This document shows, piece after piece, positions 26,719 to 33,635 of a stretch of DNA of 57,742 nucleotides. The notes under the pieces are model-generated. The model had not been told where the DNA came from and did no database searches. It worked only from the letters and a program-made list of their open reading frames with translations. Every line of letters begins with the position of its first letter. The first letter of the stretch is position 1. Origin of the DNA: a virus; the IMG/VR virus record IMGVR_UViG_3300032246_001167, positions 1-57,742 of that record. One strand, 5' to 3'. Made by a program: the position numbers and the translations under genes.

Positions 26719-26903
26719 AACGCGATGACATCATCCGTATGGCAACGGAAAGCAACCTATCAGAAGAACATATGAACGAGTGCGGATATTACTGCGTGAT
26801 TTGTAACAGGATTCTGCCAGCAGACGATTGTGGGGTAATTGTGCATGACCCTATCCCACACCCACCAGACATGGACTTTGCAGAAGAGGAGAAACCACAA
26901 TGA
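26715..26903 (+). CDS. Small Cys-containing protein (62 aa)
   Basis: Begins KRDDIIRMATESNLSEEHMN, a short N-terminal motif shared in spirit with the next gene. Cysteines CGYYCVIC could form part of a metal knuckle, but a full set of four ligands is not clear. The tail is acidic and proline-rich. ATGA overlaps on both sides. Confidence 0.5.
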   Translation: MKRDDIIRMATESNLSEEHMNECGYYCVICNRILPADDCGVIVHDPIPHPPDMDFAEEEKPQ

Positions 26904-27244
26904 AACCTGACGACCTAAAGCGGAACTACAGAGCGAACCGCGATGACATTGTCCTTATGGCTCGCAAGGCTGGCGGGATTGAATGTGATTGTTGTTTGCC
27001 ATACCTGCAGGACTACTCGGAGAAAGAGCTTGCCGATTTTTTGGAGCGCTTTGCCGAACTAGTTGCCGCTGCCGAGCGTGAGAAGGTAGCCCGGTGGATG
27101 ATGGAGCGTGGCTACGCTACAGGCCACGGCGACACCATTGAAGAACTGCTGAACGAACTGGAGTGGCAGGTGGTGGAGCGTGAGCGTGAGATCCACACCA
27201 AATTGCCAGTACGACAACAGAGCAGTAGACAAGAAGTGCAGTAG
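26900..27244 (+). CDS. Phage accessory protein of the 'RDDIVxMARKAG' type (114 aa)
   Basis: Contains NRDDIVLMARKAGGIECDCC near the N-terminus followed by long acidic helices (ELADFLERFAELVAAAEREK). Proteins with this N-terminal motif recur in phage early regions, but I know no function. Coupled to the preceding gene by ATGA. Confidence 0.55.
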   Translation: MKPDDLKRNYRANRDDIVLMARKAGGIECDCCLPYLQDYSEKELADFLERFAELVAAAEREKVARWMMERGYATGHGDTIEELLNELEWQVVEREREIHTKLPVRQQSSRQEVQ

Positions 27245-27280
27245 CTGTAGATGGATCAAACCTCAATAAAGGAGATACCT

Positions 27281-27436
27281 ATGAACGAAATCACTTTGAA
27301 GTTCACCACCGATGAAGTCAGCATGCTGTTGGCTGCCCTGTCTGCATTGCCCACCGGGTCGGGTGCATGGCCCCTGGCGATCCGCATCAAGACCGATGCC
27401 GAGTCTCAGTTTGTTCCAGCAGAAACTACGCAATGA
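27281..27436 (+). CDS. Hypothetical small protein (51 aa)
   Basis: ATG at 27281 is chosen because AAAGGAGATACCT lies immediately upstream; an in-frame ATG at 27251 has no such site. The short product (EITLKFTTDEVSMLLAALSA) resembles the N-terminus of many small phage proteins built of one strand and one helix. Overlaps the next start as ATGA. Confidence 0.5.
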   Translation: MNEITLKFTTDEVSMLLAALSALPTGSGAWPLAIRIKTDAESQFVPAETTQ

Positions 27437-27669
27437 GCCCGGACATGATTCGTGAGTGGGCCAAGCAGACCATCCCGGCGTTGGCGTTTAGCGCTACCGA
27501 TGAGGAGCTGGAAAGCTTGGCTAAGCTGATTGGTGCAAGCACCAGAGAACAATGTGCTCAAGCGTGCGAGCGGGCTTACCTTAGTGGCTACAGCACACTG
27601 GCTGCGGCATCGCTGATTAGAAGGGGAGAGAAATGGACCGATACGTCGACGTCACCCTGTACGACTTGA
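27433..27669 (+). CDS. Hypothetical small protein (78 aa)
   Basis: ATG at 27433 overlaps the previous stop (ATGA); an upstream in-frame start at 27367 would overlap most of the preceding gene. The helical sequence includes DEELESLAKLIGASTREQCA and ERAYLSGYSTLAAASLIRRG. No family recognised. Confidence 0.5.
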   Translation: MSPDMIREWAKQTIPALAFSATDEELESLAKLIGASTREQCAQACERAYLSGYSTLAAASLIRRGEKWTDTSTSPCTT

Positions 27670-27863
27670 GCTTTCCGGTTACGTATGAGCAGCTGTGCAT
27701 GATGCGCAACCTCATAGAGACTGGGATTGATAACTCGTACGACCGCGAGGAAAGGATGGAGCTTAGGACTCTTTTGTCCTCTCTCTACTCCGTTCAGATG
27801 GAAGGCGGCCGCACCTTTGGCGAGCTGATCAGGATGATCGAGACAGAAGGAAAAATTGAATAA
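27633..27863 (+). CDS. Hypothetical small protein (76 aa)
   Basis: Preceded by AAGGGGAGAGAA. The product has a beta N-terminus (RYVDVTLYDLSFPVTYEQLC) and a helical remainder (RMELRTLLSSLYSVQMEGGR). Overlaps the previous gene by 37 bp in another frame and the next by 8 bp. Confidence 0.5.
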   Translation: MDRYVDVTLYDLSFPVTYEQLCMMRNLIETGIDNSYDREERMELRTLLSSLYSVQMEGGRTFGELIRMIETEGKIE

Positions 27864-28149
27864 CAAGCTCACCCCTTCTGAGAGACGTCACCTGCAAAAG
27901 GTTAAGTCCTTGCCGTGTGGAGTCTGCGGAGCTGCTGGACCGAGCGATGCCCACCACATTGAGCAGCACAAGCAGTACCTGTGCATTCCTTTATGTCGGG
28001 ACTGTCACCAGGGATCTCATAACGGTATCCATGGCGAGAAGCGGATCTGGTCTGTCTACAAGAAGACCGAGCTGTCGGTTCTCAACGACACCATTAAGAC
28101 GTTGCTGGACAATCCACAACCGTGTCAGAATGCGCGGGCCTCCTCCTAG
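27856..28149 (+). CDS. Ref/HNH-like nuclease (97 aa)
   Basis: Zinc and HNH features are visible: two Cys (LPCGVCGAAGPSD), the pair AHHIEQH, then LCIPLCRDCHQGSHNGIHG. This matches the C-terminal nuclease core of the P1 Ref (RecA-dependent nuclease) family, which cuts recombination intermediates. It starts at TTG 27856 with GAAGGA upstream. It ends the first recombination operon, directly before a strong terminator. Confidence 0.75.
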   Translation: MNNKLTPSERRHLQKVKSLPCGVCGAAGPSDAHHIEQHKQYLCIPLCRDCHQGSHNGIHGEKRIWSVYKKTELSVLNDTIKTLLDNPQPCQNARASS

Positions 28150-28164
28150 TGGCGATAAGTAAAG

Positions 28165-28195
28165 CTCAGCCCCCTCTTCGTGAGGGGGTCTTTTT
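28165..28195 (+). terminator. Rho-independent terminator after the Ref/HNH-like gene
   Basis: A GC-rich stem CCCCCTC (28170-28176) pairs with GAGGGGG (28182-28188) around a TTCGT loop, followed by TCTTTTT. It lies 20 bp after the stop codon and closes the 23.3-28.1 kb operon. Confidence 0.9.
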
Positions 28196-28197
28196 GA

Positions 28198-28220
28198 GTA
28201 CTTTAACAATGTTAAAGTAC
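28198..28220. promoter_or_regulatory. Palindromic operator-like site B
   Basis: A 23-bp perfect inverted repeat, arms GTACTTTAACA and TGTTAAAGTAC around one A. It lies between the terminator and the hammerhead ribozyme, five bases before the ribozyme's first stem. It would control or mark the start of the transcript that carries the ribozyme and the structured RNA. Confidence 0.72.
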
Positions 28221-28225
28221 AGACA

Positions 28226-28271
28226 GTCCTTCTGATGAGCCGTGAGTCGGCGAAACCTACGGGTAAAGGAC
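28226..28271 (+). ncRNA. Type I hammerhead self-cleaving ribozyme
   Basis: All conserved hammerhead elements are present in order. Stem I GTCCTT (28226-28231) pairs with AAGGAC (28266-28271). The core CTGATGA is at 28232-28238. Stem II GCCG/CGGC (28239-28242 and 28248-28251) has loop TGAGT. GAAA follows at 28252-28255. Stem III (A28255-T28264, C28256-G28263, C28257-G28262) is capped by TACG, a UNCG tetraloop. The cleavage triplet is GTA, so the cut falls after A28265. The open ends are in stem I, which defines type I. Cleavage would set the 5' end of the downstream structured RNA. Confidence 0.92.
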
Positions 28272-28820
28272 AGCGTGACCTTCCGGTGTAGCGGGCTGCG
28301 TGGGGTTTTCCCGAGGACGAAAGGGTGAAGTAAGGGGTCGCGAACCCGAGCTGCAGCCTGATTAGTAAACCGGACTGTTGACAACGGATTTAGTTGGACA
28401 TACGATGCACGTGTCTGGGGTGGCTCCCGGGCGACGATAGGAACCCCGATATTTTGGTAGGGGCTTTGTGTGACTCAAATCGCATCCTATCTGCGCCTAG
28501 AGTTGCCCAACGCCAAGGGCCTAAGCCTCTACCAAAGTGTCGGGGTTTTTCTTTGGCCAGACCGCTCAGCTTGTGGGGTAACCGCAGGAGCTGGGGGATA
28601 AGCGAGACTGTGGGATAGTTCTGAGAACTCGCAAACGGCGGCGAAGAGAGCACCGTTGGAACGAAAAGGCTGTCGGGTGCTGTGGCTCCGTAGAGGGATA
28701 CAGTTGAAGGCGCACCTGGGATGGGCTAGGTGCGTCCACCATAGCGGGATGTTCGGGGTTAAGGTGTTGAAGTTAAGGTGTTAGGGGTAGACAGCGTTGG
28801 CCGGGTGGTAAAATGACCAC
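28266..28820 (+). ncRNA. Large structured noncoding RNA
   Basis: About 550 nt without a credible gene but full of complementary segments. TCCGGT (28282-28287) pairs with ACCGGA (28369-28374), enclosing GGGCTGC (28293-28299) with GCAGCCT (28353-28359). A 24-bp helix joins 28442-28465 to 28524-28547, with all three sequence differences kept as G-U pairs. GATAGGA (28436-28442) can pair with TCCTATC (28485-28491) inside that helix's loop, making a pseudoknot. Further hairpins lie at 28567-28593, 28602-28632 and 28709-28736. GTTAAGGTGTT occurs twice (28758-28768 and 28772-28782). The scale recalls ornate phage and lake RNAs such as GOLLD or ROOL, but I cannot assign a class. Confidence 0.75.
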
Positions 28821-28821
28821 A

Positions 28822-28848
28822 CATGCAACAGATGAAACTGTTAGCATG
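28822..28848 (+). promoter_or_regulatory. Hairpin in the leader of the gene at 28867
   Basis: CATGCAACAG pairs with CTGTT and GCATG (one bulged A) around ATGAAA. A second CTGTTAG copy (28852-28858) runs straight into the AGGAGG ribosome site and could compete for the AACAG arm. This would let the leader switch between hiding and exposing the ribosome site. This is inferred from sequence only. Confidence 0.45.
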
Positions 28849-28866
28849 CAACTGTTAGGAGGAGAT

Positions 28867-29103
28867 ATGGCATACCTTTGGTACACGATCAGGCAATCCA
28901 AGTACGGTCCTGGCTATGACGTTCACGGCTTCAAAGAGGCTGACAAGAACAGCGTTCTGGAGGGCCAAACGCTCAAGTGTTTTGTCGCTGTGTTTGACAC
29001 TTTGGAAGACGCTCAGAGTGCTTATCCGCAGGCCAAGATGGGTAGCGAATGGACCGATCCCCAGGTGTCTTTGAATCACCTGCCAGATGATGGTGGGTGG
29101 TGA
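28867..29103 (+). CDS. Hypothetical protein (78 aa)
   Basis: ATG at 28867 follows TTAGGAGGAGAT, a near-perfect ribosome site; an earlier in-frame ATG at 28813 is inside the leader hairpins. The protein (YLWYTIRQSKYGPGYDVHGF, then LKCFVAVFDTLEDAQSAYPQ) looks like a small alpha/beta fold. It is the first gene after the ribozyme and noncoding RNA and precedes the ParB-like gene. Confidence 0.6.
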   Translation: MAYLWYTIRQSKYGPGYDVHGFKEADKNSVLEGQTLKCFVAVFDTLEDAQSAYPQAKMGSEWTDPQVSLNHLPDDGGW

Positions 29104-29151
29104 CATAGCCCGGCCGAATCCATAAACTGACAGATCCCACAAGGAGAACAC

Positions 29152-29991
29152 ATGAAGAAGCTGAACCTGGACATCATCCGCCTGGATGGTGGCACACAAG
29201 CCCGCGTATCGCTTAACACTGACGTTGTTGCCGAGTATGCGGCGCACTTGCAAGATGGCGATATCTTCCCGCCGATCACCGTGTTTCACGATGGTGGCGA
29301 CTACTGGCTGGCAGACGGCTTTCATCGCTACATGGCGAATAAGCAGAACGGCTCAGTCGAGATTGAGTGTGACGTGAGGATCGGCACGCTGGAAGACGCC
29401 AAGCTGTATGCCTATGGCGCTAACGGCAAGCGCGGCCTGTCGATGTCACGTGAAGACAAGCGCAAAGTTATTCTCCTCATGCTTCAGCACCCGGAGTGGA
29501 GCAAGTGGGCAAACACCGAGATTGCCAAGCATATCGGCGTGTCGAGTATGACCATTGGCCGGGTGAAGTCGGGCCTGATCTACGACGCTGAAAAAGATTC
29601 AGAGCCCAAGCAGTTCACCAAACAGGGCAAGGTCCAAAAGATGGACACCACAAAACTTGGCCGCTTCAAGAAGGAGCCGGTTGAACCTGTTGTTGAAGAG
29701 CCCAAGTTTGATGAGACGCAAGAGTTCATTGATGAACTCACAGACACCATCAATGCGTTGAGTCTTGAGAACCAGAAGCTCAAGGACATCATTGCGGTTG
29801 GGGCGTGGGATGCTACCGAGTTTGAGAAGATGGACATTCAAGAAACCATCGAGCAGTTGCGCGAGCAGATCCGCGTGTTGGAGATTGATAACAGCGCCCT
29901 GCGGGAAAGCCGGGACATGTTCCAGTCTCGCAATGCCGAACTGATGGATACTGTGAAGTCGCTGCAAAACAAGCTGAAGAAAGCCGCTTAA
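29152..29991 (+). CDS. ParB-like nuclease-domain protein with HTH and coiled coil (279 aa)
   Basis: Residues 1-95 form a ParB/sulfiredoxin-like domain (IIRLDGGTQARVS, then YWLADGFHRYMANKQNG, where DGFHR replaces the usual GxRR box). A helix-turn-helix follows near residues 120-145 (NTEIAKHIGVSSMTIGRVKS), then a charged linker and a C-terminal coiled coil (ETIEQLREQIRVLEIDNSAL). This architecture fits a site-specific DNA-binding phage ParB homologue. It could bind the repeated CTTTAACA/TGTTAAAG palindromes, one of which lies 930 bp upstream. The ribosome site is AAGGAGAACAC. Confidence 0.8.
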   Translation: MKKLNLDIIRLDGGTQARVSLNTDVVAEYAAHLQDGDIFPPITVFHDGGDYWLADGFHRYMANKQNGSVEIECDVRIGTLEDAKLYAYGANGKRGLSMSREDKRKVILLMLQHPEWSKWANTEIAKHIGVSSMTIGRVKSGLIYDAEKDSEPKQFTKQGKVQKMDTTKLGRFKKEPVEPVVEEPKFDETQEFIDELTDTINALSLENQKLKDIIAVGAWDATEFEKMDIQETIEQLREQIRVLEIDNSALRESRDMFQSRNAELMDTVKSLQNKLKKAA

Positions 29992-30036
29992 GCGGTCCAA
30001 CCCAAGCCGGAGGGTTTCCGGTCGCTAGGAGAACAC

Positions 30037-31530
30037 ATGGAGCTGCAATTACGCGAGCACCAGATGCGAGTCATCGAGGAGCTTAGGGAAGGGTTTCGTC
30101 AGGGGCATCGAGCACAGCTGTTGTACGCCCCGACAGGATTTGGCAAGACCGAGGTAGCCATTTACCTCATGAAGGCCGCCAGAGAGAAGTGCAAGAAGTC
30201 AGCCATGGTGATGGACCGCATCGTTCTTGTCGACCAGACAAGCATGCGGCTAACAAAGTACAACCTACCCCATGGGGTCTATCAGTCGGGCCATTGGAAG
30301 TGGGATCCGACCGAGCTCATCCAGATCTGTAGTGCTCAAACTTTGGAGCGGCGGGAGACTGTCCCCGGCATGAACCTGATGATTGTGGATGAATGCCACA
30401 TCGCCAGAAAACAGACGATCGAGTTCATCAAGAACAACCCGCACGTATCTGTGATTGGTTTGACGGCAACGCCGTTCACCAAAGGACTGGGTGATGTTTA
30501 CGACAATGTCGTCACCGGGGCGACAAACAGCTGGCTCGTCGACAACAGCTGGCTAACCCCGCTCAAGGTCTACATCGCCAAAGAGATCGACATGGCCGGT
30601 GCAAAGAAGGTTGCCGGCGAGTGGGCCCAGGATGAAGTTACCGAGCGTGGCATGAAGATCACCGGGGACATCGTTGAGGAGTGGATTAAAAAAACCCACG
30701 AGGTCTACGGTAAACCAGAAAAGACCATCGTCTTCTGTGCTGGCGTAACCCATGGGGCAGACCTGGTTCAACAGTTTGCCCGGCATGGCTATAACTTTGT
30801 TTCGGTCAGCTACAAAGATAACGACGACTTCAAACGCCAGGCCATTGAAGACTTTTCCAGATCGGACACAGAGATCCACGGCCTGATCGCAACCGACATC
30901 CTGACTAGGGGTTTTGATGTCCCCGACGTCAAGATCGGCGTCTCGGCTAGACCATTCTCTAAATCCCTATCGAGCCATGTTCAGCAGATGGGGCGCGTTA
31001 TGAGGCCCCACCACTCAAAACAGTTTGCCCTGTGGCTGGATCATTCAGGCAACTATCTGCGGTTCAGAGATGAGTGGGACCAGCTTTACGCTGAGGGCGT
31101 CAAAGACCTCGACGATACGGTCGAGAAGGCTAAAAAAGAACCCACCATCAAGGAGAAGGAGGCATCCAAGTGCCCATCCTGCGCTTTCCTGTGGCCTCGG
31201 GGTGCAGATATGTGCCCGGCATGTGGTCACGTACGGCAACGTCGCAATCAAGTATCTGCCGTTGCTGGTGAGCTGGAGGAGTTAACGTCTAGCGTTACGA
31301 AGATGGACATCAAGCAGCAGTTCTACTCTGAGCTCATCTCATACGCCATGGCTAAGGGCTACAACCCAAACTGGGCGAAACACAAATACAAAGAAAAGTT
31401 CGGCGTGTGGCCCAAGGGTCTGCATGAATCACCCGCCCCCATCAGCGGGCCGACAGCGCAATGGATCAAGAGCCGGATGATTGCCTACGCCAAGACGCAG
31501 CGCATCCGTGTGCCATCTTTGAGGGTATGA
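30037..31530 (+). CDS. Superfamily 2 DNA helicase (DEAD/DEAH type)
   Basis: A 497-residue helicase. Motif I is APTGFGKT (about residues 31-38), motif II DECH in MIVDECHIAR, motif III LTATP, motif V IATDILTRGFDVPD and motif VI QQMGRVMRP. A C-terminal zinc ribbon (CPSC and CPACGH) follows near residues 379-400. It resembles the SSL2/RadD-like helicases phages use in replication or recombination. It is immediately followed by the Toprim primase gene, so the pair probably forms the replisome priming unit. Confidence 0.9.
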   Translation: MELQLREHQMRVIEELREGFRQGHRAQLLYAPTGFGKTEVAIYLMKAAREKCKKSAMVMDRIVLVDQTSMRLTKYNLPHGVYQSGHWKWDPTELIQICSAQTLERRETVPGMNLMIVDECHIARKQTIEFIKNNPHVSVIGLTATPFTKGLGDVYDNVVTGATNSWLVDNSWLTPLKVYIAKEIDMAGAKKVAGEWAQDEVTERGMKITGDIVEEWIKKTHEVYGKPEKTIVFCAGVTHGADLVQQFARHGYNFVSVSYKDNDDFKRQAIEDFSRSDTEIHGLIATDILTRGFDVPDVKIGVSARPFSKSLSSHVQQMGRVMRPHHSKQFALWLDHSGNYLRFRDEWDQLYAEGVKDLDDTVEKAKKEPTIKEKEASKCPSCAFLWPRGADMCPACGHVRQRRNQVSAVAGELEELTSSVTKMDIKQQFYSELISYAMAKGYNPNWAKHKYKEKFGVWPKGLHESPAPISGPTAQWIKSRMIAYAKTQRIRVPSLRV

Positions 31531-31531
31531 C

Positions 31532-32371
31532 ATGACGTTTGAAGACTTTGCCAGGGCTTATGGCCTGATGTTGAATCATGTTGTATTGGGTAAATGGGTG
31601 GCCGTCCCCACGGAAGATCACCCCAGAAAAAGGAACGGTAGGTACAAGTTTATGGGTGGCGTGGGCTGGGTTCAGAACTGGGCGACCATGACCAAGCCTG
31701 AAATGTGGCGCTCAGACGTCACCAAAACGCCCACAATCGATTGGAAGCGCGAGCAAAGGGTAGCTGATGAGGCGCGTATAGATGCGTCACGCAGAGCCGC
31801 TCAAAGGGCCGGCTGGATCATGCACCAAACTGAATCCACCAAGCACCCCTACCTGTCGAGAAAAGGGTTCCCTGATGAAATGGCTAACGTCTGGGACAAC
31901 GATGGGGAAAAGATTTTAGTTGTGCCAATGCGGATGGAAAACCGCCTGGTCGGGGCCCAGCTCATCACCGAGGAAGGGCAGAAGAAGTTCCTCCCCGGTC
32001 AGAAGACGAAGGGGGCATCGTTTGTTCTGGATGCAAAGGGTGTCCCCATCTTTGTGGAAGGGTATGCGACGGCCCTTAGCGTCCGTGCCGCGATGAAAGC
32101 CATGAAGATTCGCTACACCATCCATGTGTGCTTCTCGGCAGGAAACATAAAGGCTGTGGCTAGCCTGATCCCAGGCGGGATCGTCGTCGCAGACAAAGAC
32201 CTCAACGGGGTCGGCGAGGCTGCCGCCCGGGAAACAGGCAAGCCGTATTGGGTATCCGATACAGTCGGTGAAGACTTTAACGATTTTCATATCCGCGTCG
32301 GACTGTTCCATGCCACCTCCTCGCTTAGGAAGTTTCTTGTTGAGAATGCCAAAGACTCAATAGCCTCCTGA
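31532..32371 (+). CDS. Toprim-domain primase-like protein (279 aa)
   Basis: The C-terminal half contains a Toprim domain: VPIFVEGYATALSVRAAMKA (catalytic Glu), CFSAGNIKAVASLIPGG and IVVADKDLNGVGEAAA (DxD-type acidic motif). The N-terminal part (HPYLSRKGF and GAQLITEEGQKKFLPG) matches the phage/plasmid primase type that lacks a helicase domain. It would make primers or act as a helicase partner for the upstream SF2 protein. The 3' end converges with, and overlaps by 47 bp, a minus-strand gene. Confidence 0.85.
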   Translation: MTFEDFARAYGLMLNHVVLGKWVAVPTEDHPRKRNGRYKFMGGVGWVQNWATMTKPEMWRSDVTKTPTIDWKREQRVADEARIDASRRAAQRAGWIMHQTESTKHPYLSRKGFPDEMANVWDNDGEKILVVPMRMENRLVGAQLITEEGQKKFLPGQKTKGASFVLDAKGVPIFVEGYATALSVRAAMKAMKIRYTIHVCFSAGNIKAVASLIPGGIVVADKDLNGVGEAAARETGKPYWVSDTVGEDFNDFHIRVGLFHATSSLRKFLVENAKDSIAS

Positions 32372-32627
32372 ACCTGGCCTCGATCTGGCGAACCCTTTCG
32401 CGCGTGAGTCCGTAGGGTTTGCCAGCTTCAGCCAAAGTCGCCCCATCTTTCCGTGCATTGAGAATTGCCCAGTATTTTTTACGCGCCTGATCTGGCGTGT
32501 ATCCCGGAGCGATATCCTCGTACAAGGTGTTGAACAGCTCTGGTGAGGGAAAGTCCACCAGCGTGATGGGTTGATTAGGGTCCGTCCCCGCAATAGGCAC
32601 GCGGCCGCCGAATGAGCTCAGATTCAT
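32325..32627 (-). CDS. Sigma70 region 4-like HTH protein (100 aa)
   Basis: The C-terminal segment GATLAEAGKPYGLTRERVRQ, then IEARFRRLL, matches the region 4 helix-turn-helix of sigma70 factors (consensus 'GVTRERIRQIEAKAL'). The N-terminal 55 residues show no region 2, so it is not a full sigma factor. It could recruit host polymerase to phage promoters or act as an anti-sigma or adaptor. ATG at 32627 is chosen for its ATGA overlap with the upstream gene; an in-frame ATG exists at 32660. Confidence 0.65.
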   Translation of the reverse strand: MNLSSFGGRVPIAGTDPNQPITLVDFPSPELFNTLYEDIAPGYTPDQARKKYWAILNARKDGATLAEAGKPYGLTRERVRQIEARFRRLLSLWHSQQETS

Positions 32628-32797
32628 AGCCAGCCGTATCCCACCCAAACCAAAACCCATAGCGTCACGCCGGCCAGAAACCAGCCGCTCATGTCACGGT
32701 CGTCCTCAACGTACAGTGGCGCGTCAAACCCATACGCCTCCCGCATTGAGCGTGGCGTGTGGTAGTCCTTAAAACGGTACTCGGTGAATTTTTTCAT
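32624..32797 (-). CDS. Small C-terminal-anchored membrane protein (57 aa)
   Basis: A 57-residue frame with a strong ribosome site (AGGGGG) upstream of ATG at 32797. The N-terminus is charged (KKFTEYRFKDYHTPRS) and the last 20 residues are a hydrophobic tryptophan-rich helix (GWFLAGVTLWVLVWVGYGWL). ATGA overlaps link it to both neighbours. Function unknown; the tail-anchor topology suggests action at the inner membrane. Confidence 0.6.
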   Translation of the reverse strand: MKKFTEYRFKDYHTPRSMREAYGFDAPLYVEDDRDMSGWFLAGVTLWVLVWVGYGWL

Positions 32798-32982
32798 GTT
32801 AACCCCCTGTCGTATGCCTCGCGGCGCAGGTCGTCGTCGGTCATGTTGTGATAACCGACGAAACCGTCCCGTAAAATCATTTTGAAATAGTCCTCACGCC
32901 CGGCCGGGGCAGCGTAACTGCCCACGTCCAGGTCAAAATCAACAAGACTGCGGATCAACCGCAGCCGCTCTTGATGCGTCAC
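32794..32982 (-). CDS. Hypothetical small protein (62 aa)
   Basis: An acidic/basic mixed helical protein (THQERLRLIRSLVDFDLDVG). It overlaps both neighbours by 4 bp in ATGA style, as do many genes of this minus-strand block. No family recognised. Confidence 0.55.
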   Translation of the reverse strand: MTHQERLRLIRSLVDFDLDVGSYAAPAGREDYFKMILRDGFVGYHNMTDDDLRREAYDRGLT

Positions 32983-33530
32983 TCAACCTCCTCATAAGCC
33001 GAAAGAATGTCGAACATCTCGACAATGTCGTGCGGCAATTGCGCCGCTTCCTCCCGGCTGGACATCTCGTGGTAGTCGTCGACGCCATCGTCGTAGCGTC
33101 CGGCAAAACCGCAGCCCGGTTCAAAGTAGTATGCATTGACTTGCAAGCGTTCTGCAACAAGCTCTTCATAAACCTCGATGGGCGGCGTCCATGCAGACTC
33201 AAACTCGACCGACATATGGGCGAGGCCATTGGGTAGTTGCGTAACTTTGCAATACGCCTCCGGTCCCCCGACGTCCCACTTGGTCCCCCAATTGGCTAGT
33301 CGCCACTCGTACCACCCGGTATATCCGTACTCGGCTTTGAGCCTGGCACGCAGCTCGTCCTTGGCGTCGGCGTCCAGGCCACCGAATGAGCCCGTGTCGT
33401 TATTCATTAGCGGCGCAGGGACCGGCAGAATGAATTCCAACAGTTCGCCCTTGGCAAAAGCCTCGGCCAGGTTATTGATCCGCTCGCGCGGGCCCGTGAT
33501 TTCCAACGTGTTCATGCACCAGTTCGGCAT
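32979..33530 (-). CDS. Api92-like / DUF1281-type protein (183 aa)
   Basis: The start MPNWCMNTLEITG is the hallmark of the Api92-like, ferredoxin-fold proteins carried by phages, plasmids and integrative elements. NWGTKWDV, then FESAWTPPIEVYEELVAER and YFEPGCGFAGRYDDGVDDYH are the typical later blocks. The biochemical role is unknown; such proteins often sit with anti-restriction or early accessory genes. AGGAG lies seven bases before the start. Confidence 0.8.
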   Translation of the reverse strand: MPNWCMNTLEITGPRERINNLAEAFAKGELLEFILPVPAPLMNNDTGSFGGLDADAKDELRARLKAEYGYTGWYEWRLANWGTKWDVGGPEAYCKVTQLPNGLAHMSVEFESAWTPPIEVYEELVAERLQVNAYYFEPGCGFAGRYDDGVDDYHEMSSREEAAQLPHDIVEMFDILSAYEEVE

Positions 33531-33539
33531 GTTGCTCTC

Positions 33540-33635
33540 CTAGAAAAACAGCCCTAAAAATGCCAGCGACAGCCAAAACAGGCATGCCGCCAGCGTCCAC
33601 AGTTTCCCCTTGTGCCGGGGTTCTTTGCCCTTCAC
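33540..33635 (-). CDS. Putative membrane microprotein (31 aa)
   Basis: A 31-codon frame from GTG 33635, which overlaps the upstream stop as GTGA. The N-terminus is basic (KGKEPRHKGK) and the rest one hydrophobic helix (LWTLAACLFWLSLAFLGLFF). The stop sits just before the ribosome site of the Api92-like gene. The coupling supports reality, but it is short. Confidence 0.45.
   Translation of the reverse strand: MKGKEPRHKGKLWTLAACLFWLSLAFLGLFF

Noticed and set aside
28390-28653. Short open frames on both strands within the structured RNA
   Set aside because: They lack ribosome sites and cut through paired helices. Base pairing explains the region better than coding.
28261-28820. tRNA, tmRNA or group I intron in the noncoding region
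   Set aside because: No cloverleaf, no CCA end, no tag-peptide reading frame, and no recognisable intron core or homing endonuclease were found by eye.
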